Source of the DNA: Hymenobacter sp. BT559 | GTDB taxonomy: Bacteria; Bacteroidota; Bacteroidia; Cytophagales; Hymenobacteraceae | Length of the DNA stretch: 64,000 bases | Reading direction: 5' to 3' | Assembly: GCF_016427535.1 (NCBI RefSeq) | Contig: NZ_JAELXV010000004.1 | Location: 1-64,000 of the forward strand | In this document: piece after piece, positions 34,943 through 43,630 of the stretch | Position numbering within the stretch: the stretch's first letter is position 1 | Layout of the letters: each line of letters starts with the position of its first letter | Position numbers and translations under genes: made by a program | The notes under the pieces: generated by a model | Databases searched by the model: none | The model's input: only the letters and a program-made list of their open reading frames with translations | Told to the model about the DNA's origin: nothing

Positions 34943-36160
34943 TTATTTATCCAGCGACTGCAGCCAAGGTAGCGCGTCAGCCATCATGGGCAAGATGCTC
35001 GATATGTGGGTACCGCCCTGAATGGGAATAAGCGTAACATTGGGAGCGCCGGCAGCCTGGAAACGAGCATAGGTGCTCGCCGAAGTCTGGTAAAATACGC
35101 TCTCGTCGGCGGTGCCGTGGTAGAGGCGCGTGGGGCTGCGCGGCACCCAATTGTTGAAGCTATTATCGGCAAGCTGCTGTTTGAGTACGGGCTCGCCGCT
35201 GGCACTACCTAAGGCGGTATAGAAAGCAGGTGTGAACAAAGCCGCCGGGCTGTTGGTGAGCTGGGCGTCGATAGTAGCCCGGTCTTTGGTGCCATCAAGT
35301 AATGATGGAATCCGCGCCGCGTAGGGCGTCTGGAAGAAGTCGGTCAACGGCCGGTTCCAGCCGTAGGTGGTGTTGTAGCCTTGCAGCAAAAGCGCCAGAA
35401 AAGAGGGCGTATTGTAGGTAGGCGCGGCTGCAATACCACTGAGCATGCCTGGCAGGTCGTAGCCACCCGCCCCCTCGGCGGCGGCCGTAAGCGTGAGCTG
35501 GTGCATGGTGTTGGTTTCGATTTCCTGCTGCGCGGCCATCGTCACGTAGCCCCCTTCGGAGTAGCCTATCAGAAACAGATTTTTATTGGTGGTAATGGTT
35601 TGCTGTTGCAGGTAATATTGCGCGGCCTTGAGCATATCCACGACCGTGCTGGCCGAAGTGGCCTTATCAAAATAGGGCTGTGCCACGTTGCTCGACGCAC
35701 CTAGGCCAATAAAATCGGGAATGACTGTGACAAAGCCCGCGCTCGCAAAAAGCTCAAACCCCGTGAAGGTGCTTGGGAAATTGGACGGCGCTTCGGCCTG
35801 CCGAAACATGGTGCCGTGCTGCGCGCTGAGTAAAGCAGGTGGCTTGGGCGTATTGAGCGGCACGCCGAGCAAGCCGGACACCTGAATGAGCTGCCCCTTA
35901 TACGTGGTCTTGTACAAGAACTTGTAGTACGTAGCATCGTACTTGAGCTGAGATGCAAACGCTCCGAAGCCGGCGAGCGTGGCCACGGTTTGCAGCTGCA
36001 ATTTTGTAACGGTGCCAATGGGCTGCGCCGACACAAACAGGTCTTGGCCAGTGGGCTGGGTAGGCTGTGGGTCTTCGCTAGTATTGCGGCAGTTGCTGAG
36101 GCTGCCTACCAGCAAGCTGACCAGCAACAGCAGGCGAAAGGGGCGAACTAGTGTTTTCAT
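34943..36160 (-). CDS. Alpha/beta hydrolase lipoprotein (secretory lipase-like)
   Basis: 405 residues. A lipoprotein signal peptide ends in SLSNC, so Cys24 is probably lipid-modified and the protein sits in the outer membrane or periplasm. The alpha/beta-hydrolase nucleophile elbow is GYSEGG with Ser201; the oxyanion region is LLSAQHGTMF; the acid is in LYHGTADESVFY and the catalytic His in PIQGGTHISS near the end. The arrangement resembles fungal-type secretory lipases and related bacterial esterases. Substrate (lipid, ester) unknown. Confidence 0.82.
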   Translation of the reverse strand: MKTLVRPFRLLLLVSLLVGSLSNCRNTSEDPQPTQPTGQDLFVSAQPIGTVTKLQLQTVATLAGFGAFASQLKYDATYYKFLYKTTYKGQLIQVSGLLGVPLNTPKPPALLSAQHGTMFRQAEAPSNFPSTFTGFELFASAGFVTVIPDFIGLGASSNVAQPYFDKATSASTVVDMLKAAQYYLQQQTITTNKNLFLIGYSEGGYVTMAAQQEIETNTMHQLTLTAAAEGAGGYDLPGMLSGIAAAPTYNTPSFLALLLQGYNTTYGWNRPLTDFFQTPYAARIPSLLDGTKDRATIDAQLTNSPAALFTPAFYTALGSASGEPVLKQQLADNSFNNWVPRSPTRLYHGTADESVFYQTSASTYARFQAAGAPNVTLIPIQGGTHISSILPMMADALPWLQSLDK

Positions 36161-36351
36161 AGAGCTAAGAAATTAAGAGCGACTTCGTGGGTGTGCAAGG
36201 CTGGCAGCTTTGCACGCTAGCCCTTGATGCCTAAGCAAGATAGGCGATAATGAAGCTATATGCTGTATGTCAGCCTAATCCGCCCGCACTGCGCTGCCTG
36301 GCAGCACCAGCAGCTTCTGCGCTTTAAGGAAATGCGCCACATCTTTGAAAC

Positions 36352-37614
36352 ATGTTACCGCCTCGCCCCGTGGCTCCGCGCTTCGAGTTTACCCCTAGGC
36401 TAGCTCCGGCCGATGACACGCTGCGCCCCGTGGTGCTGGCCTCGGTGCTAAAGCCCGTAGACGATACCCGGATGCGCGGCAAATTTGCCGAAACCATTCT
36501 GCAGCGGCCCGACTTGCGGGTGCACGTAGTGGGCCGCGACACTGGCGCTGACCTGCATGCGGACTTAGTGCAGCCGCGCATCACGCACAATCGCATTCTC
36601 TGGAGCTCGCGCCTGAGCCTGGGGCGCTTGGCGGCGCAGGGGCGCTACTGGCGCCTATTGCGGGCGCTGCGCCACGCCCCCGCGCTGGTGGTGGTGCACG
36701 CCCCCGAGCTGCTGCCTCTCACGCTGCTGTGGCAGCACCTAGGGCGCGGTCGGCAGTTTATCTACGACATCCAGGAAAATTACGCGCTCAACATTCGCAG
36801 CCAAGGCGTGTACCCAGCCGTGGTGCGCCAGGCGCTGGCCGCCGCGCTACGCTGGGTAGAGGCGCTGGCGGCTCGCCACGCCGCCGCCGTAGTGCTGGCC
36901 GAGGCCAGCTACGCCGACGAGCTGCCCTACCTAGCCACCCTGCCCGGCCACCGGGTGCTCCTGCTCGAAAACAAGTACCAGCCCCAACCCGGCGAGGTAC
37001 TGCCTCGCACTGCGCGGCCGCTACCGGCCCGCACCGAGCCGCTGCGCCTCCTGTTCTCGGGCACCATTGCGGAGCTGACTGGGGTGCGCGAAGCCATAGC
37101 GCTAACTCGGCACCTAGGGGCTGCCTGGCCGGGCGGGGCACGGCTTACTATCATCGGCTTTTGCCAGCAGCCGACGCTACTAGCCGAGCTGCAGCAGCTG
37201 GCAGCCACCGAGGCCAGCTGGCTCACCCTCATGGGGGGGGCGGCCCTGGTGCCCCACGCGCAGATAGTGGCTGAGATGGGCCGCAGCCACCTAGGGCTGC
37301 TGCCCTACCGCCCGCACCCCAGCACCGAGCGCTGCCGGCCCACCAAGCTGTTTGAGTACCTAGCGCACGGCCTGCCGGTGCTGGTGCCGCCCAACCCGTT
37401 GTGGACGGCGCCGGTGCAGGCGCACCAAGCGGGGCTGGTAGTTGATTTCTCGCAGCCCGCGGCGTCGGCGGCGCAAGTGGCCGCGGCATTGCCAACGGCC
37501 ATTTTTTACCCGGCCGGGCCGCCCACCGATGCCGTATTGTGGGCGGGCGAAGGCAAAAAATTACGGCATTTGCTGGAAAGCCTGCTGCCGCCCGCCACCT
37601 TTGTGCCCGCTTAG
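36352..37614 (+). CDS. Glycosyltransferase, GT4/GT-B type
   Basis: 420 residues, no signal peptide or membrane helix. The C-terminal half has the GT-B sugar-nucleotide binding pattern: LRLLFSGTIAELTGVREAI, then HLGLLPYRPHPSTERCRPTKLFEYLAHGLPVLVPPNP, in which the Glu of KLFEYLA corresponds to the conserved second Glu of the GT4 family. The N-terminal half has FIYDIQENYALNIRS. It is probably involved in exopolysaccharide or cell-wall glycan assembly. Donor and acceptor unknown. The next gene, fabH, starts 113 bp downstream. Confidence 0.85.
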   Translation: MLPPRPVAPRFEFTPRLAPADDTLRPVVLASVLKPVDDTRMRGKFAETILQRPDLRVHVVGRDTGADLHADLVQPRITHNRILWSSRLSLGRLAAQGRYWRLLRALRHAPALVVVHAPELLPLTLLWQHLGRGRQFIYDIQENYALNIRSQGVYPAVVRQALAAALRWVEALAARHAAAVVLAEASYADELPYLATLPGHRVLLLENKYQPQPGEVLPRTARPLPARTEPLRLLFSGTIAELTGVREAIALTRHLGAAWPGGARLTIIGFCQQPTLLAELQQLAATEASWLTLMGGAALVPHAQIVAEMGRSHLGLLPYRPHPSTERCRPTKLFEYLAHGLPVLVPPNPLWTAPVQAHQAGLVVDFSQPAASAAQVAAALPTAIFYPAGPPTDAVLWAGEGKKLRHLLESLLPPATFVPA

Positions 37615-37630
37615 CGCGTTCCGGAGGAGG

Positions 37631-37638
37631 TAATTTTG
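37631..37638 (+). promoter_or_regulatory. -7 promoter box for fabH
   Basis: TAATTTTG, an exact TAnnTTTG match, 89 bp upstream of the fabH ATG at 37728. It supports a start at 37728 in place of an upstream start within the glycosyltransferase gene. Confidence 0.4.
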
Positions 37639-37727
37639 CTTTTTCCCCTAGGCTGCTTTTCGCTATTGCTGGCCAGCTCTGGTTAGCCAATTCGCTCCCC
37701 TCCCACCCACTTTCCCGTTCATACTCA

Positions 37728-38747
37728 ATGGCTTCATCTAACACTTTGCGCCACGCCGAAATTGCGGGCGTGGGCCACTACGTGCCCGACCGCGTGGTCA
37801 AAAATGCGGAACTCGAACAACTCATGGACACTACCGACGCCTGGATTCAGGAGCGCACGGGCATCCAGGAGCGCCGCTGGTTTGAGGAAGGCAAGGACAC
37901 TACCGCCGGCATGGGCGCCGAGGCATCGCGCCGCGCGCTAGCCGCCGCGGGCCTCACCCCCGACGACGTGCAGCTTATCGTGTTTGCCACGCTCTCGCCC
38001 GACTATTTCTTTCCCGGCTCGGGCGTGCTCATGCAGCGCGAGCTAGGCATGAAGGACAACGTGCCGGCCCTCGACGTGCGCAACCAGTGCTCGGGCTTTA
38101 TCTACGCGCTCTCGGTGGCCGACCAGTTTATCCGCACCGGCATGTACGACACGGTGCTGGTGGTGGGCTCCGAAATTCATTCTTCGGGCCTCGACAAGTC
38201 GACCCGCGGCCGGGCCGTGTCAGTTATCTTCGGCGATGGCGCGGGCGCGGTAGTGCTGCGGCCGTCGAGCCAAGAGGGCCACGGCATACTGAGCACGCAC
38301 CTACACGCGCAGGGCGAATTTGCCGAGGAGTTGATTGTGAAGGAGCCCGGCGCCAACCGCGACGACCGCACCAACTACGTGGCTGACAATCGCGAGGGCA
38401 TGTACCCCTACATGAACGGCCAGAATGTGTTTAAGCACGCTGTAGTCCGCTTTCCCCAGGTTATTAAGGAGGCTCTCGACCAGAACAACTACCAGCCGGT
38501 CGACATTGACCTGCTCATTCCGCACCAGGCTAACCTGCGCATTACGCAGTACGTGCAGCAGAAAATGGGCTTGGGCGACGATAAAGTGTTCAGCAACATT
38601 CAGCGCTACGGCAACACCACGGCCGCCAGCATCCCGATTGCGCTCAGCGAGGCTGTGCAGCAAGGCCGCGTCAAGCGCGGCGACCTCGTGTGCCTAGCCG
38701 CTTTTGGCTCGGGCTTCACCTGGGCCTCAGCCCTGATTAAATGGTAG
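37728..38747 (+). CDS. fabH: Beta-ketoacyl-ACP synthase III
   Basis: Initiates fatty-acid synthesis by condensing an acyl-CoA with malonyl-ACP. 339 residues from the ATG at 37728 (MASSNTLRHAEIAGVGHYVPD). The Cys-His-Asn triad is visible: Cys121 (DVRNQCSGFIYAL), His in LIPHQANLRI and Asn in YGNTTAASIPIAL. DTTDAWIQERTGIQERR near the N-terminus is typical. Slightly longer than E. coli FabH (317). Bacteroidota often have several FabH paralogues, some using branched-chain starters; specificity is not readable here. Confidence 0.93.
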   Translation: MASSNTLRHAEIAGVGHYVPDRVVKNAELEQLMDTTDAWIQERTGIQERRWFEEGKDTTAGMGAEASRRALAAAGLTPDDVQLIVFATLSPDYFFPGSGVLMQRELGMKDNVPALDVRNQCSGFIYALSVADQFIRTGMYDTVLVVGSEIHSSGLDKSTRGRAVSVIFGDGAGAVVLRPSSQEGHGILSTHLHAQGEFAEELIVKEPGANRDDRTNYVADNREGMYPYMNGQNVFKHAVVRFPQVIKEALDQNNYQPVDIDLLIPHQANLRITQYVQQKMGLGDDKVFSNIQRYGNTTAASIPIALSEAVQQGRVKRGDLVCLAAFGSGFTWASALIKW

Positions 38748-38751
38748 TTGG

Positions 38752-38840
38752 CAATGAGCAGTTAACAATGAGCCATGAGCAGTTCGCTGCGACTTAGCGC
38801 CTTTGTTACCTGCTCTTTGCTCATTGTTAATTGCTCATTG
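38752..38840. repeat. REP-like inverted repeat, family E
   Basis: Arms 38752-38773 and 38819-38840 (core CAATGAGCAGTTAACAATGAG) are 22 bp with one mismatch, separated by 45 bp. It fills the gap between fabH and the DtxR-like gene and ends 6 bp before that gene's start codon. Part of it is an open frame continuous with the DtxR-like gene, which is not thought to be translated. Confidence 0.82.
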
Positions 38841-38846
38841 AAAGCA

Positions 38847-39503
38847 ATGCCCTCGCACACCGAAGAGAATTATTTAAAAACCATCTATAAGCTAGCCGAG
38901 GCCGAGCCGGGGCAAGACGTGAGTACCAACCGCATTGCGGCGGCGCTCACCACCCGGGCGGCCTCGGTGACGGATATGCTGCGCCGCTTGGCCGAGAAGG
39001 AATTGCTGCGCTACGAAAAATACCGCGGCGTGCAGCTCACGCCCGAGGGCCGGCGGCTGGCGCTGCTCACAGTGCGCAAGCACCGGCTGTGGGAAGTATT
39101 TCTGGTGCAGCAGCTGGGCTTTAACTGGGACGAGGTGCACGAAGTGGCTGAGGAGCTGGAGCACGTGCAATCGCCGCTGCTGATGCGGCGGCTCGATGAG
39201 TTTCTGAACTACCCCACCCTCGACCCGCACGGCGACCCCATTCCGGCCGAGGATGGGGCCATGCGCCGCCCCACCCAGCGCCTGCTAGCCGAACTGGAAA
39301 TAGGCGAACGCGGCACCCTAGCAGCCGTTAAAGATACTTCCGCGCCCTTCCTGCAGTACCTCGACAAGGTAGGCCTGCCCCTAGGTGCCCAGGTTAAAGT
39401 ACTGGATAAGGTAGCGTTTGATAACTCACTAGAGCTCCGTATTAACCGCGAGCGTACTATTTTGATTTCGGCCGAAGTTGGGCGCAATTTGTTTGTAACG
39501 TAG
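38847..39503 (+). CDS. DtxR/MntR-family metal-dependent transcriptional regulator
   Basis: 218 residues from the ATG at 38847 (MPSHTEENYLKTIYKLAEA). Longer starts would be read from repeat DNA and are rejected. The N-terminal winged helix has the DtxR pattern EENYLKTIYKLAE then TTRAASVTDMLRRLAEKELL; the dimerisation domain follows with EVFLVQQLGFNWDEVHEVAEELEHVQS, and a C-terminal FeoA/SH3-like domain (GERGTLAAVKDTS). Such regulators use Fe or Mn to repress metal-uptake genes. No metal transporter is next to it. Confidence 0.9.
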   Translation: MPSHTEENYLKTIYKLAEAEPGQDVSTNRIAAALTTRAASVTDMLRRLAEKELLRYEKYRGVQLTPEGRRLALLTVRKHRLWEVFLVQQLGFNWDEVHEVAEELEHVQSPLLMRRLDEFLNYPTLDPHGDPIPAEDGAMRRPTQRLLAELEIGERGTLAAVKDTSAPFLQYLDKVGLPLGAQVKVLDKVAFDNSLELRINRERTILISAEVGRNLFVT

Positions 39504-39581
39504 CCGTGTTGCGCTGGCCATTTGCTGGCGCGCATAGGGCCGTATACAAAATCCGACCAACCCGAAAAATTCGACGAATCC

Positions 39582-40985
39582 GTGGTTCAGACACTATCCG
39601 ATACTATTGTGGCTTTGTCCACGCCGCCCGGTGCGGGCGCGCTGGCCGTGGTGCGCCTTTCGGGGCCCGAGGCGGTAGCCATCACCCAGGCGCTGTTTTC
39701 GAAGAAAAACCTGGCTGCCCAGCCCGGCCACACCCTACACTACGGCACCCTGCGCGACCCCGCCAGCGGCCAAATCCTAGACGAAGTAGTAGCGGCCCTC
39801 TACCGTGCGCCGCGCTCCTACACCCGCGAAGACGTAGTGGAGCTGTCGGGCCACGGCTCCGACTTCATTGTGCGCCAAATACTGGCTGCGCTGCTGCGCC
39901 AAGGCGCTCGCCTGGCCGAAGCCGGCGAGTTTACCAAGCGCGCTTTCCTAAACGGAGCCCTCGACTTGGCCCAGGCCGAGGCCGTGGCCGACCTTATCGC
40001 CGCCGACTCGGCGCTCTCGCACCAGGTGGCGCTGAACCAACTGCGCGGTGGCTTTTCGGACGAGCTGCGCGGGCTACGGGCCCAGCTCATCCAGTTTGCC
40101 GCGCTGCTGGAGCTAGAGCTAGACTTTGGCGAAGAAGATGTAGAGTTTGCCGACCGCACTGGCCTCACACGCTTGCTCACGGAAGTACAAGGTGTGGTGC
40201 ATGGCCTGCTGCGCTCGTTCGAGCTGGGCAACGTGATTAAGAACGGTATCACGACCGTAATCGCTGGGCGACCTAACGCGGGCAAGTCTACGCTACTCAA
40301 CGCCTTGCTGCGCGAAGAGCGCGCTATCGTATCGGCCATTCCGGGCACGACGCGCGATTTTATTGAGGATGAAGTCAGTATTGACGGGCTGCGCTTTCGC
40401 TTTGTGGACACGGCCGGCCTGCGCGACGACCCCGCTGACGAGGTAGAAGCCATTGGGGTGCAGCGCACGCGCCAGCGCATTGGGCAAGCAGCCCTGCTGC
40501 TATATCTCTTCGACTTAACGGCTATGACGCCGGCTGAGGTAGAAGCTGACCTAGGCGAGCTTACGGCCGCGCATCCCAAGCTGCCCGTGCTCGTGGTAGG
40601 CAACAAGCAAGACGCGGCAACGCCCACGCAGCTCGCTGCCTTTGCAGCGCTTTCTTTCCAAGACGTTGTGCTTCATACCATTGCTGCGGCGCCGCGCCAG
40701 GGGCTCGCGGAGCTGCAGGAAGCCTTGCTCACGCAGGTGCGCGGCGCTGGCCTGGCCACCACTGGCGCGGCCACTATCGTTACCAATGTGCGCCACGCCC
40801 GCGCCCTGGAGGCCGCCGCGCAGCACCTAGGGGCCGTGCAGCTGGGCCTGGCCACCGGGCGCGGCACCGAGCTGCTAGCCGCCGACCTGCGCCACGCCCT
40901 CGGCGCACTAGGCGAAATCACGGGTGATATCTCGTCGGATGACCTACTGACGAGCATTTTTACCCAGTTCTGTATCGGTAAGTAA
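39582..40985 (+). CDS. mnmE: tRNA uridine-5-carboxymethylaminomethyl(34) synthesis GTPase
   Basis: With MnmG it forms the cmnm5 modification at the wobble uridine of tRNAs. 467 residues from a GTG at 39582, chosen because the family begins just before DTIVALSTPPG; the frame is open to 39522. The tetrahydrofolate-binding N-domain (GAGALAVVRLSGPEA), helical domain and G domain are present: G1 GRPNAGKST, G2 region PGTTRDFI, G3 DTAG, G4 NKQD. The C-terminal FCIGK box contains the catalytic Cys. It is immediately followed by a family F repeat element. Confidence 0.96.
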   Translation: MVQTLSDTIVALSTPPGAGALAVVRLSGPEAVAITQALFSKKNLAAQPGHTLHYGTLRDPASGQILDEVVAALYRAPRSYTREDVVELSGHGSDFIVRQILAALLRQGARLAEAGEFTKRAFLNGALDLAQAEAVADLIAADSALSHQVALNQLRGGFSDELRGLRAQLIQFAALLELELDFGEEDVEFADRTGLTRLLTEVQGVVHGLLRSFELGNVIKNGITTVIAGRPNAGKSTLLNALLREERAIVSAIPGTTRDFIEDEVSIDGLRFRFVDTAGLRDDPADEVEAIGVQRTRQRIGQAALLLYLFDLTAMTPAEVEADLGELTAAHPKLPVLVVGNKQDAATPTQLAAFAALSFQDVVLHTIAAAPRQGLAELQEALLTQVRGAGLATTGAATIVTNVRHARALEAAAQHLGAVQLGLATGRGTELLAADLRHALGALGEITGDISSDDLLTSIFTQFCIGK

Positions 40986-40987
40986 AT

Positions 40988-41213
40988 CGCAGATTCAAAC
41001 GAATTTTTAGGATTTCACAGATACGCTTTCTGCGCGAGCTGACTATACGAAGGGCTTGAGTTGGGCTCTATACATAACCTAAGCTTGGATATACCAGTTC
41101 TAGTATAGGCGAGCAGTTTCTTATGTCTTGTGTAAGAGCTCCTCTTACTCCACCAGTCAGCCTGCCGCCGGCAGGCGTATCTGTGAAATCCTAAAAATCC
41201 GTTTGAATCTGCG
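40988..41213. repeat. MITE-like inverted repeat element, family F, copy 2
   Basis: About 55-bp arms beginning CGCAGATTCAAACGAATTT and ending with the reverse complement form; the interior of about 110 bp is unlike that of copy 1 at 32581. Starts 3 bp after the mnmE stop codon. The terminal arms differ from copy 1 by several substitutions on both sides of the element, often in a paired way. Confidence 0.88.
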
Positions 41214-41278
41214 GTCCGGCAGTTAGCTTCGCGGCCAGATTATTCCCTGACGTTTACCACCCACTCTTCTTTAGTACA

Positions 41279-42571
41279 ATGGCAGAAACTGCTGACCTCA
41301 CCCTCGACGGCAAGACAATTAGCTTGCCCGTTATCGAAGGCACCGAGCACGAAAAGGCCTTCGACATCGGCAAGCTGCGCGACCAAACCGGCTACGTTAC
41401 CTACGACCCAGGTTACAAGAACACTGGTGCTACCAAAAGCGCCATCACGTTTCTCGACGGCGAGGAAGGCATTCTGCGTTACCGCGGCTATCCCATCGAG
41501 CAGCTCGCCGAGCAGGCCAGCTTCCTGGAAGTAGCTTACCTACTGATTTATGGCACCTTGCCCACGCAGGCCGAGTTTGATGCCTTCCGCTACAAGATTT
41601 CGCAGCACACACTGGTGCCCGAAGACGTGCGCAAGATTCTCGACGGCTTCCCCTCGTCAGCTCACCCCATGGGCATCCTAGGGTCTATCGTGTGTTCGCT
41701 CACGGCCTTCTATCCGCAGAGCATTTCGCCGCAGATGAGCGCCGAAGAGCTGGACCTCAACATTGTACGCCTCATTGCTAAGATTACGACCATCGCGGCT
41801 TGGAGCTACAAGAACTCGGTAGGTCACCCGTTCATCTACCCCCGCAACGAGCTCGACTACACGGCCAACTTCTTGTACATGCTCTTCAGCTACCCCACCG
41901 AGGAGTACAAGCAAAACCCCGTGGTAGTGAGCGCCTTGAACAAGCTCTTCATCCTGCACGCCGACCACGAGCAAAACTGCTCGACCAGCACCGTGCGCCT
42001 GGTAGGCTCCAGCAACGCTAGCCTCTATGGCTCGGTATCGGCCGGCATCAACGCCCTATGGGGCCCGCTGCACGGCGGTGCTAACCAAGAGGTTATCGAA
42101 ATGCTCGAAGCCATCGAGCGCGATGGTGGCGATACCAGCAAGTTTATCGCCAAGGCCAAGGACAAGAACGACTCGTTCCGCCTCATGGGCTTCGGCCACC
42201 GGGTGTACAAGAACTTCGACCCGCGCGCCAAAATCATTAAGAAGGCTGCCGACGAGGTCTTGCAGGCCCTAGGCGTGCAAGACAGCCCGCTGCTGAAAAT
42301 AGCCAAGGAGCTGGAAGAAGCCGCCCTCACCGACCAGTACTTTGTAGACCGCAAGCTGTACCCGAACGTGGATTTCTACTCGGGCATCATCTACAAGGCC
42401 ATGGGCATTCCGACCGAAATGTTCACCGTGCTCTTTGCCATCGGCCGCCTCCCCGGCTGGATTGCCCAGTGGAAAGAGCTGCGCGAAAACAAAGAGCCCA
42501 TCGGCCGCCCCCGCCAGATTTATACCGGCGAAACCGAGCGCAACTACGTGCCGATGGCCGAGCGAGCCTAG
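41279..42571 (+). CDS. gltA: Citrate synthase
   Basis: Condenses acetyl-CoA with oxaloacetate to start the TCA cycle. 430 residues, the usual length of type II hexameric citrate synthase. Visible signatures: LRYRGYPIEQLAEQASFLEVAYLL, HADHEQNCSTSTVRLVGS with the substrate-binding His, LWGPLHGGANQEV with catalytic His, MGFGHRVYKNFDPRA and NVDFYSGIIYKAMGIP with the catalytic Asp. The stop codon TAG is embedded in CCTAGG at 42568. A strong terminator follows. Confidence 0.97.
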   Translation: MAETADLTLDGKTISLPVIEGTEHEKAFDIGKLRDQTGYVTYDPGYKNTGATKSAITFLDGEEGILRYRGYPIEQLAEQASFLEVAYLLIYGTLPTQAEFDAFRYKISQHTLVPEDVRKILDGFPSSAHPMGILGSIVCSLTAFYPQSISPQMSAEELDLNIVRLIAKITTIAAWSYKNSVGHPFIYPRNELDYTANFLYMLFSYPTEEYKQNPVVVSALNKLFILHADHEQNCSTSTVRLVGSSNASLYGSVSAGINALWGPLHGGANQEVIEMLEAIERDGGDTSKFIAKAKDKNDSFRLMGFGHRVYKNFDPRAKIIKKAADEVLQALGVQDSPLLKIAKELEEAALTDQYFVDRKLYPNVDFYSGIIYKAMGIPTEMFTVLFAIGRLPGWIAQWKELRENKEPIGRPRQIYTGETERNYVPMAERA

Positions 42572-42584
42572 GTAGCTAGTTACC

Positions 42585-42633
42585 AACAACTAAAAGCCCC
42601 GCCTGCTACTAGCAGGCGGGGCTTTTAGTTGTT
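42585..42633. terminator. Intrinsic terminator after citrate synthase
   Basis: A perfect 23-bp stem with 3-nt loop: AACAACTAAAAGCCCCGCCT and its complement, A-rich left and T-rich right. Bidirectional, between gltA and the convergent DUF4177 pseudogene. Confidence 0.93.
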
Positions 42634-42687
42634 GCTTCTCCCCTATTTCAGCGGTTAGTAGCGCGCGTTTTCTAGCTTGCGCTGCTA

Positions 42688-42871
42688 CTAAATTTCTCGC
42701 TTGAGGGTGATAAGGAAACTGGTGGCAGTACCGGCCGTGGTCACGCTTAGCATCGACACCATTTCCCACCCTAGGGCCCCCAGCTGGTTGAGGTGCTCGT
42801 TGAGTTGCTTGTAGTCGAATAAAGAAGCCACTTTTAGTATCCAGCAATTTGTACTCGAATTTCTTCATCAT
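42688..42871 (-). pseudogene. DUF4177 protein gene with +1 frameshift
   Basis: From ATG at 42871 or 42868 the minus strand reads MKKFEYKLLDTK, then continues in the next frame as VASLFDYKQLNEHLNQLGAL, GWEMVSML, SVTTAGTATSFLITLKREI and stop at 42690-42688. Joined, these form a complete DUF4177 domain (about 59 residues: FEYK start, LNxLGxxGWEMV core, FLIxLKRE end). The two parts are offset by one base at a run of four A (42835-42832, ACTAAAAGTGG). In the first frame the protein runs on to an unrelated 93-residue tail. It may be a pseudogene, a sequencing error or, less likely, programmed frameshifting. Confidence 0.78.
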
Positions 42872-42934
42872 AACCCGCGGATTTCGGCCGCCGCCGATTT
42901 AGTCTCAAGCTATATCGGCGGTGGCGCAAATGCA

Positions 42935-43315
42935 TTACAGCCGGTGGGCCGTCATGTTGGCCCGCAGCTGCTGGTAGGCCAAGCGCTGCTCGGGCCGGAG
43001 CAGGGTGGCAAGGGCGTGTTCGTAGCGGCGCTGGTAGTCGGCCAGCTGCTCGTCGCGCTCAGCGGCGGGGGCTTCGGCTAGGTTCAGCTCAAACTCTAGC
43101 TGGCGGCGCTCTTCGAGGTAGCGCAGGTGCAGCTGCTTTACTTGCACGTACTGGCCTTCATCGAAGTGGATGCGCTGGGCCAGGGCCTGCGTGAGCGCGG
43201 TAGCGTGGATGGCGACCGACTTAGGAAAGGTCTTAGGTTCTTCGCCGGGGCCATGAGCGGGGCGGGCACTGGTGAGGCCCGTCAGGAGGCAGGCGGCAGC
43301 TACTAGGTTTTTCAT
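42935..43315 (-). CDS. Secreted small helical protein, Spy/CpxP-like architecture
   Basis: 126 residues with a Sec signal peptide (cleavage about after SARPAHG, residue 20-22) and a mature part that is almost all predicted helix, with charged repeats of RRQLEFELNLAEAPAAERDEQLADYQRRYEHALATLL. Size, location and helical content resemble periplasmic Spy/LTXXQ-motif chaperones, and LLRPEQRLAYQQLR looks like an LTXXQ-type motif variant. The function is not proven. A consensus promoter at 43403-43434 drives it. Confidence 0.6.
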   Translation of the reverse strand: MKNLVAAACLLTGLTSARPAHGPGEEPKTFPKSVAIHATALTQALAQRIHFDEGQYVQVKQLHLRYLEERRQLEFELNLAEAPAAERDEQLADYQRRYEHALATLLRPEQRLAYQQLRANMTAHRL

Positions 43316-43402
43316 GCGTAAAAAAGGTAGAGGTTGGAAAAAGATGATGTTGTGTAAAGAGCCAGTCAGCAGCGTTGCCTAGGTGGCCGGGGTAACTGAT
43401 TT

Positions 43403-43434
43403 CAAACCTACACGCTTTTTATTTTTTGGACAAA
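43403..43434 (-). promoter_or_regulatory. Consensus Bacteroidota promoter for the Spy-like gene
   Basis: On the minus strand TTTG (43434-43431), a 20-bp spacer and TAGGTTTG (43410-43403) match both consensus elements exactly. The predicted leader is about 80 nt. Confidence 0.75.
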
Positions 43435-43540
43435 ATCGGGTGACCATGTCACTTTTTTAATCAGGCCATTTTTCACAAAAAACACAACCCTCTCATTTTC
43501 GAGTTTTTATTTCAACTTGAAAAAGCTAAGCTTGAGGCAT

Positions 43541-43567
43541 AAAAAATGCCCGCACAAAGGCGGGCAC
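43541..43567 (-). terminator. Terminator of the OmpA-family gene
   Basis: Arms TGCCCGC (43547-43553) and GCGGGCA (43560-43566) followed on the minus strand by a run of six T. Located about 65 bp after the OmpA-family stop. Confidence 0.8.
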
Positions 43568-43630
43568 TACATTTTATTCGAACAATCCTAGTAAATTTTC
43601 GCCTTCTTAAAGCCTTGCTTTAAGTCTGCT

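Larger units (their letters stand above)
43316..43630. other. Intergenic stretch with promoter and terminator only
   Basis: The only gene-free gap above 300 bp. From left to right it holds the leader and promoter of the Spy-like gene (43403-43434), an AT-rich segment without a credible reading frame (43435-43540), and the downstream hairpin of the OmpA-family gene (43541-43567). One CCTAGG lies at 43378. Confidence 0.8.

Noticed and set aside
38775..38846. An ATG at 38775 would add 24 residues to the DtxR-like protein
   Set aside because: The extra codons are read from one arm and loop of the family E inverted repeat and do not resemble the family; the ATG at 38847 gives the normal N-terminus.
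39522..39581. A longer MnmE starting at the ATG at 39522
   Set aside because: MnmE proteins begin just before DTIVALSTPPG; the added 20 residues are not conserved. The GTG at 39582 is preferred.
42590..42871. A 93-residue minus-strand reading frame as a real protein
   Set aside because: Only its first 12 residues are DUF4177-like; the rest is out of frame with the domain and runs into the terminator. It is treated as a frameshifted gene.
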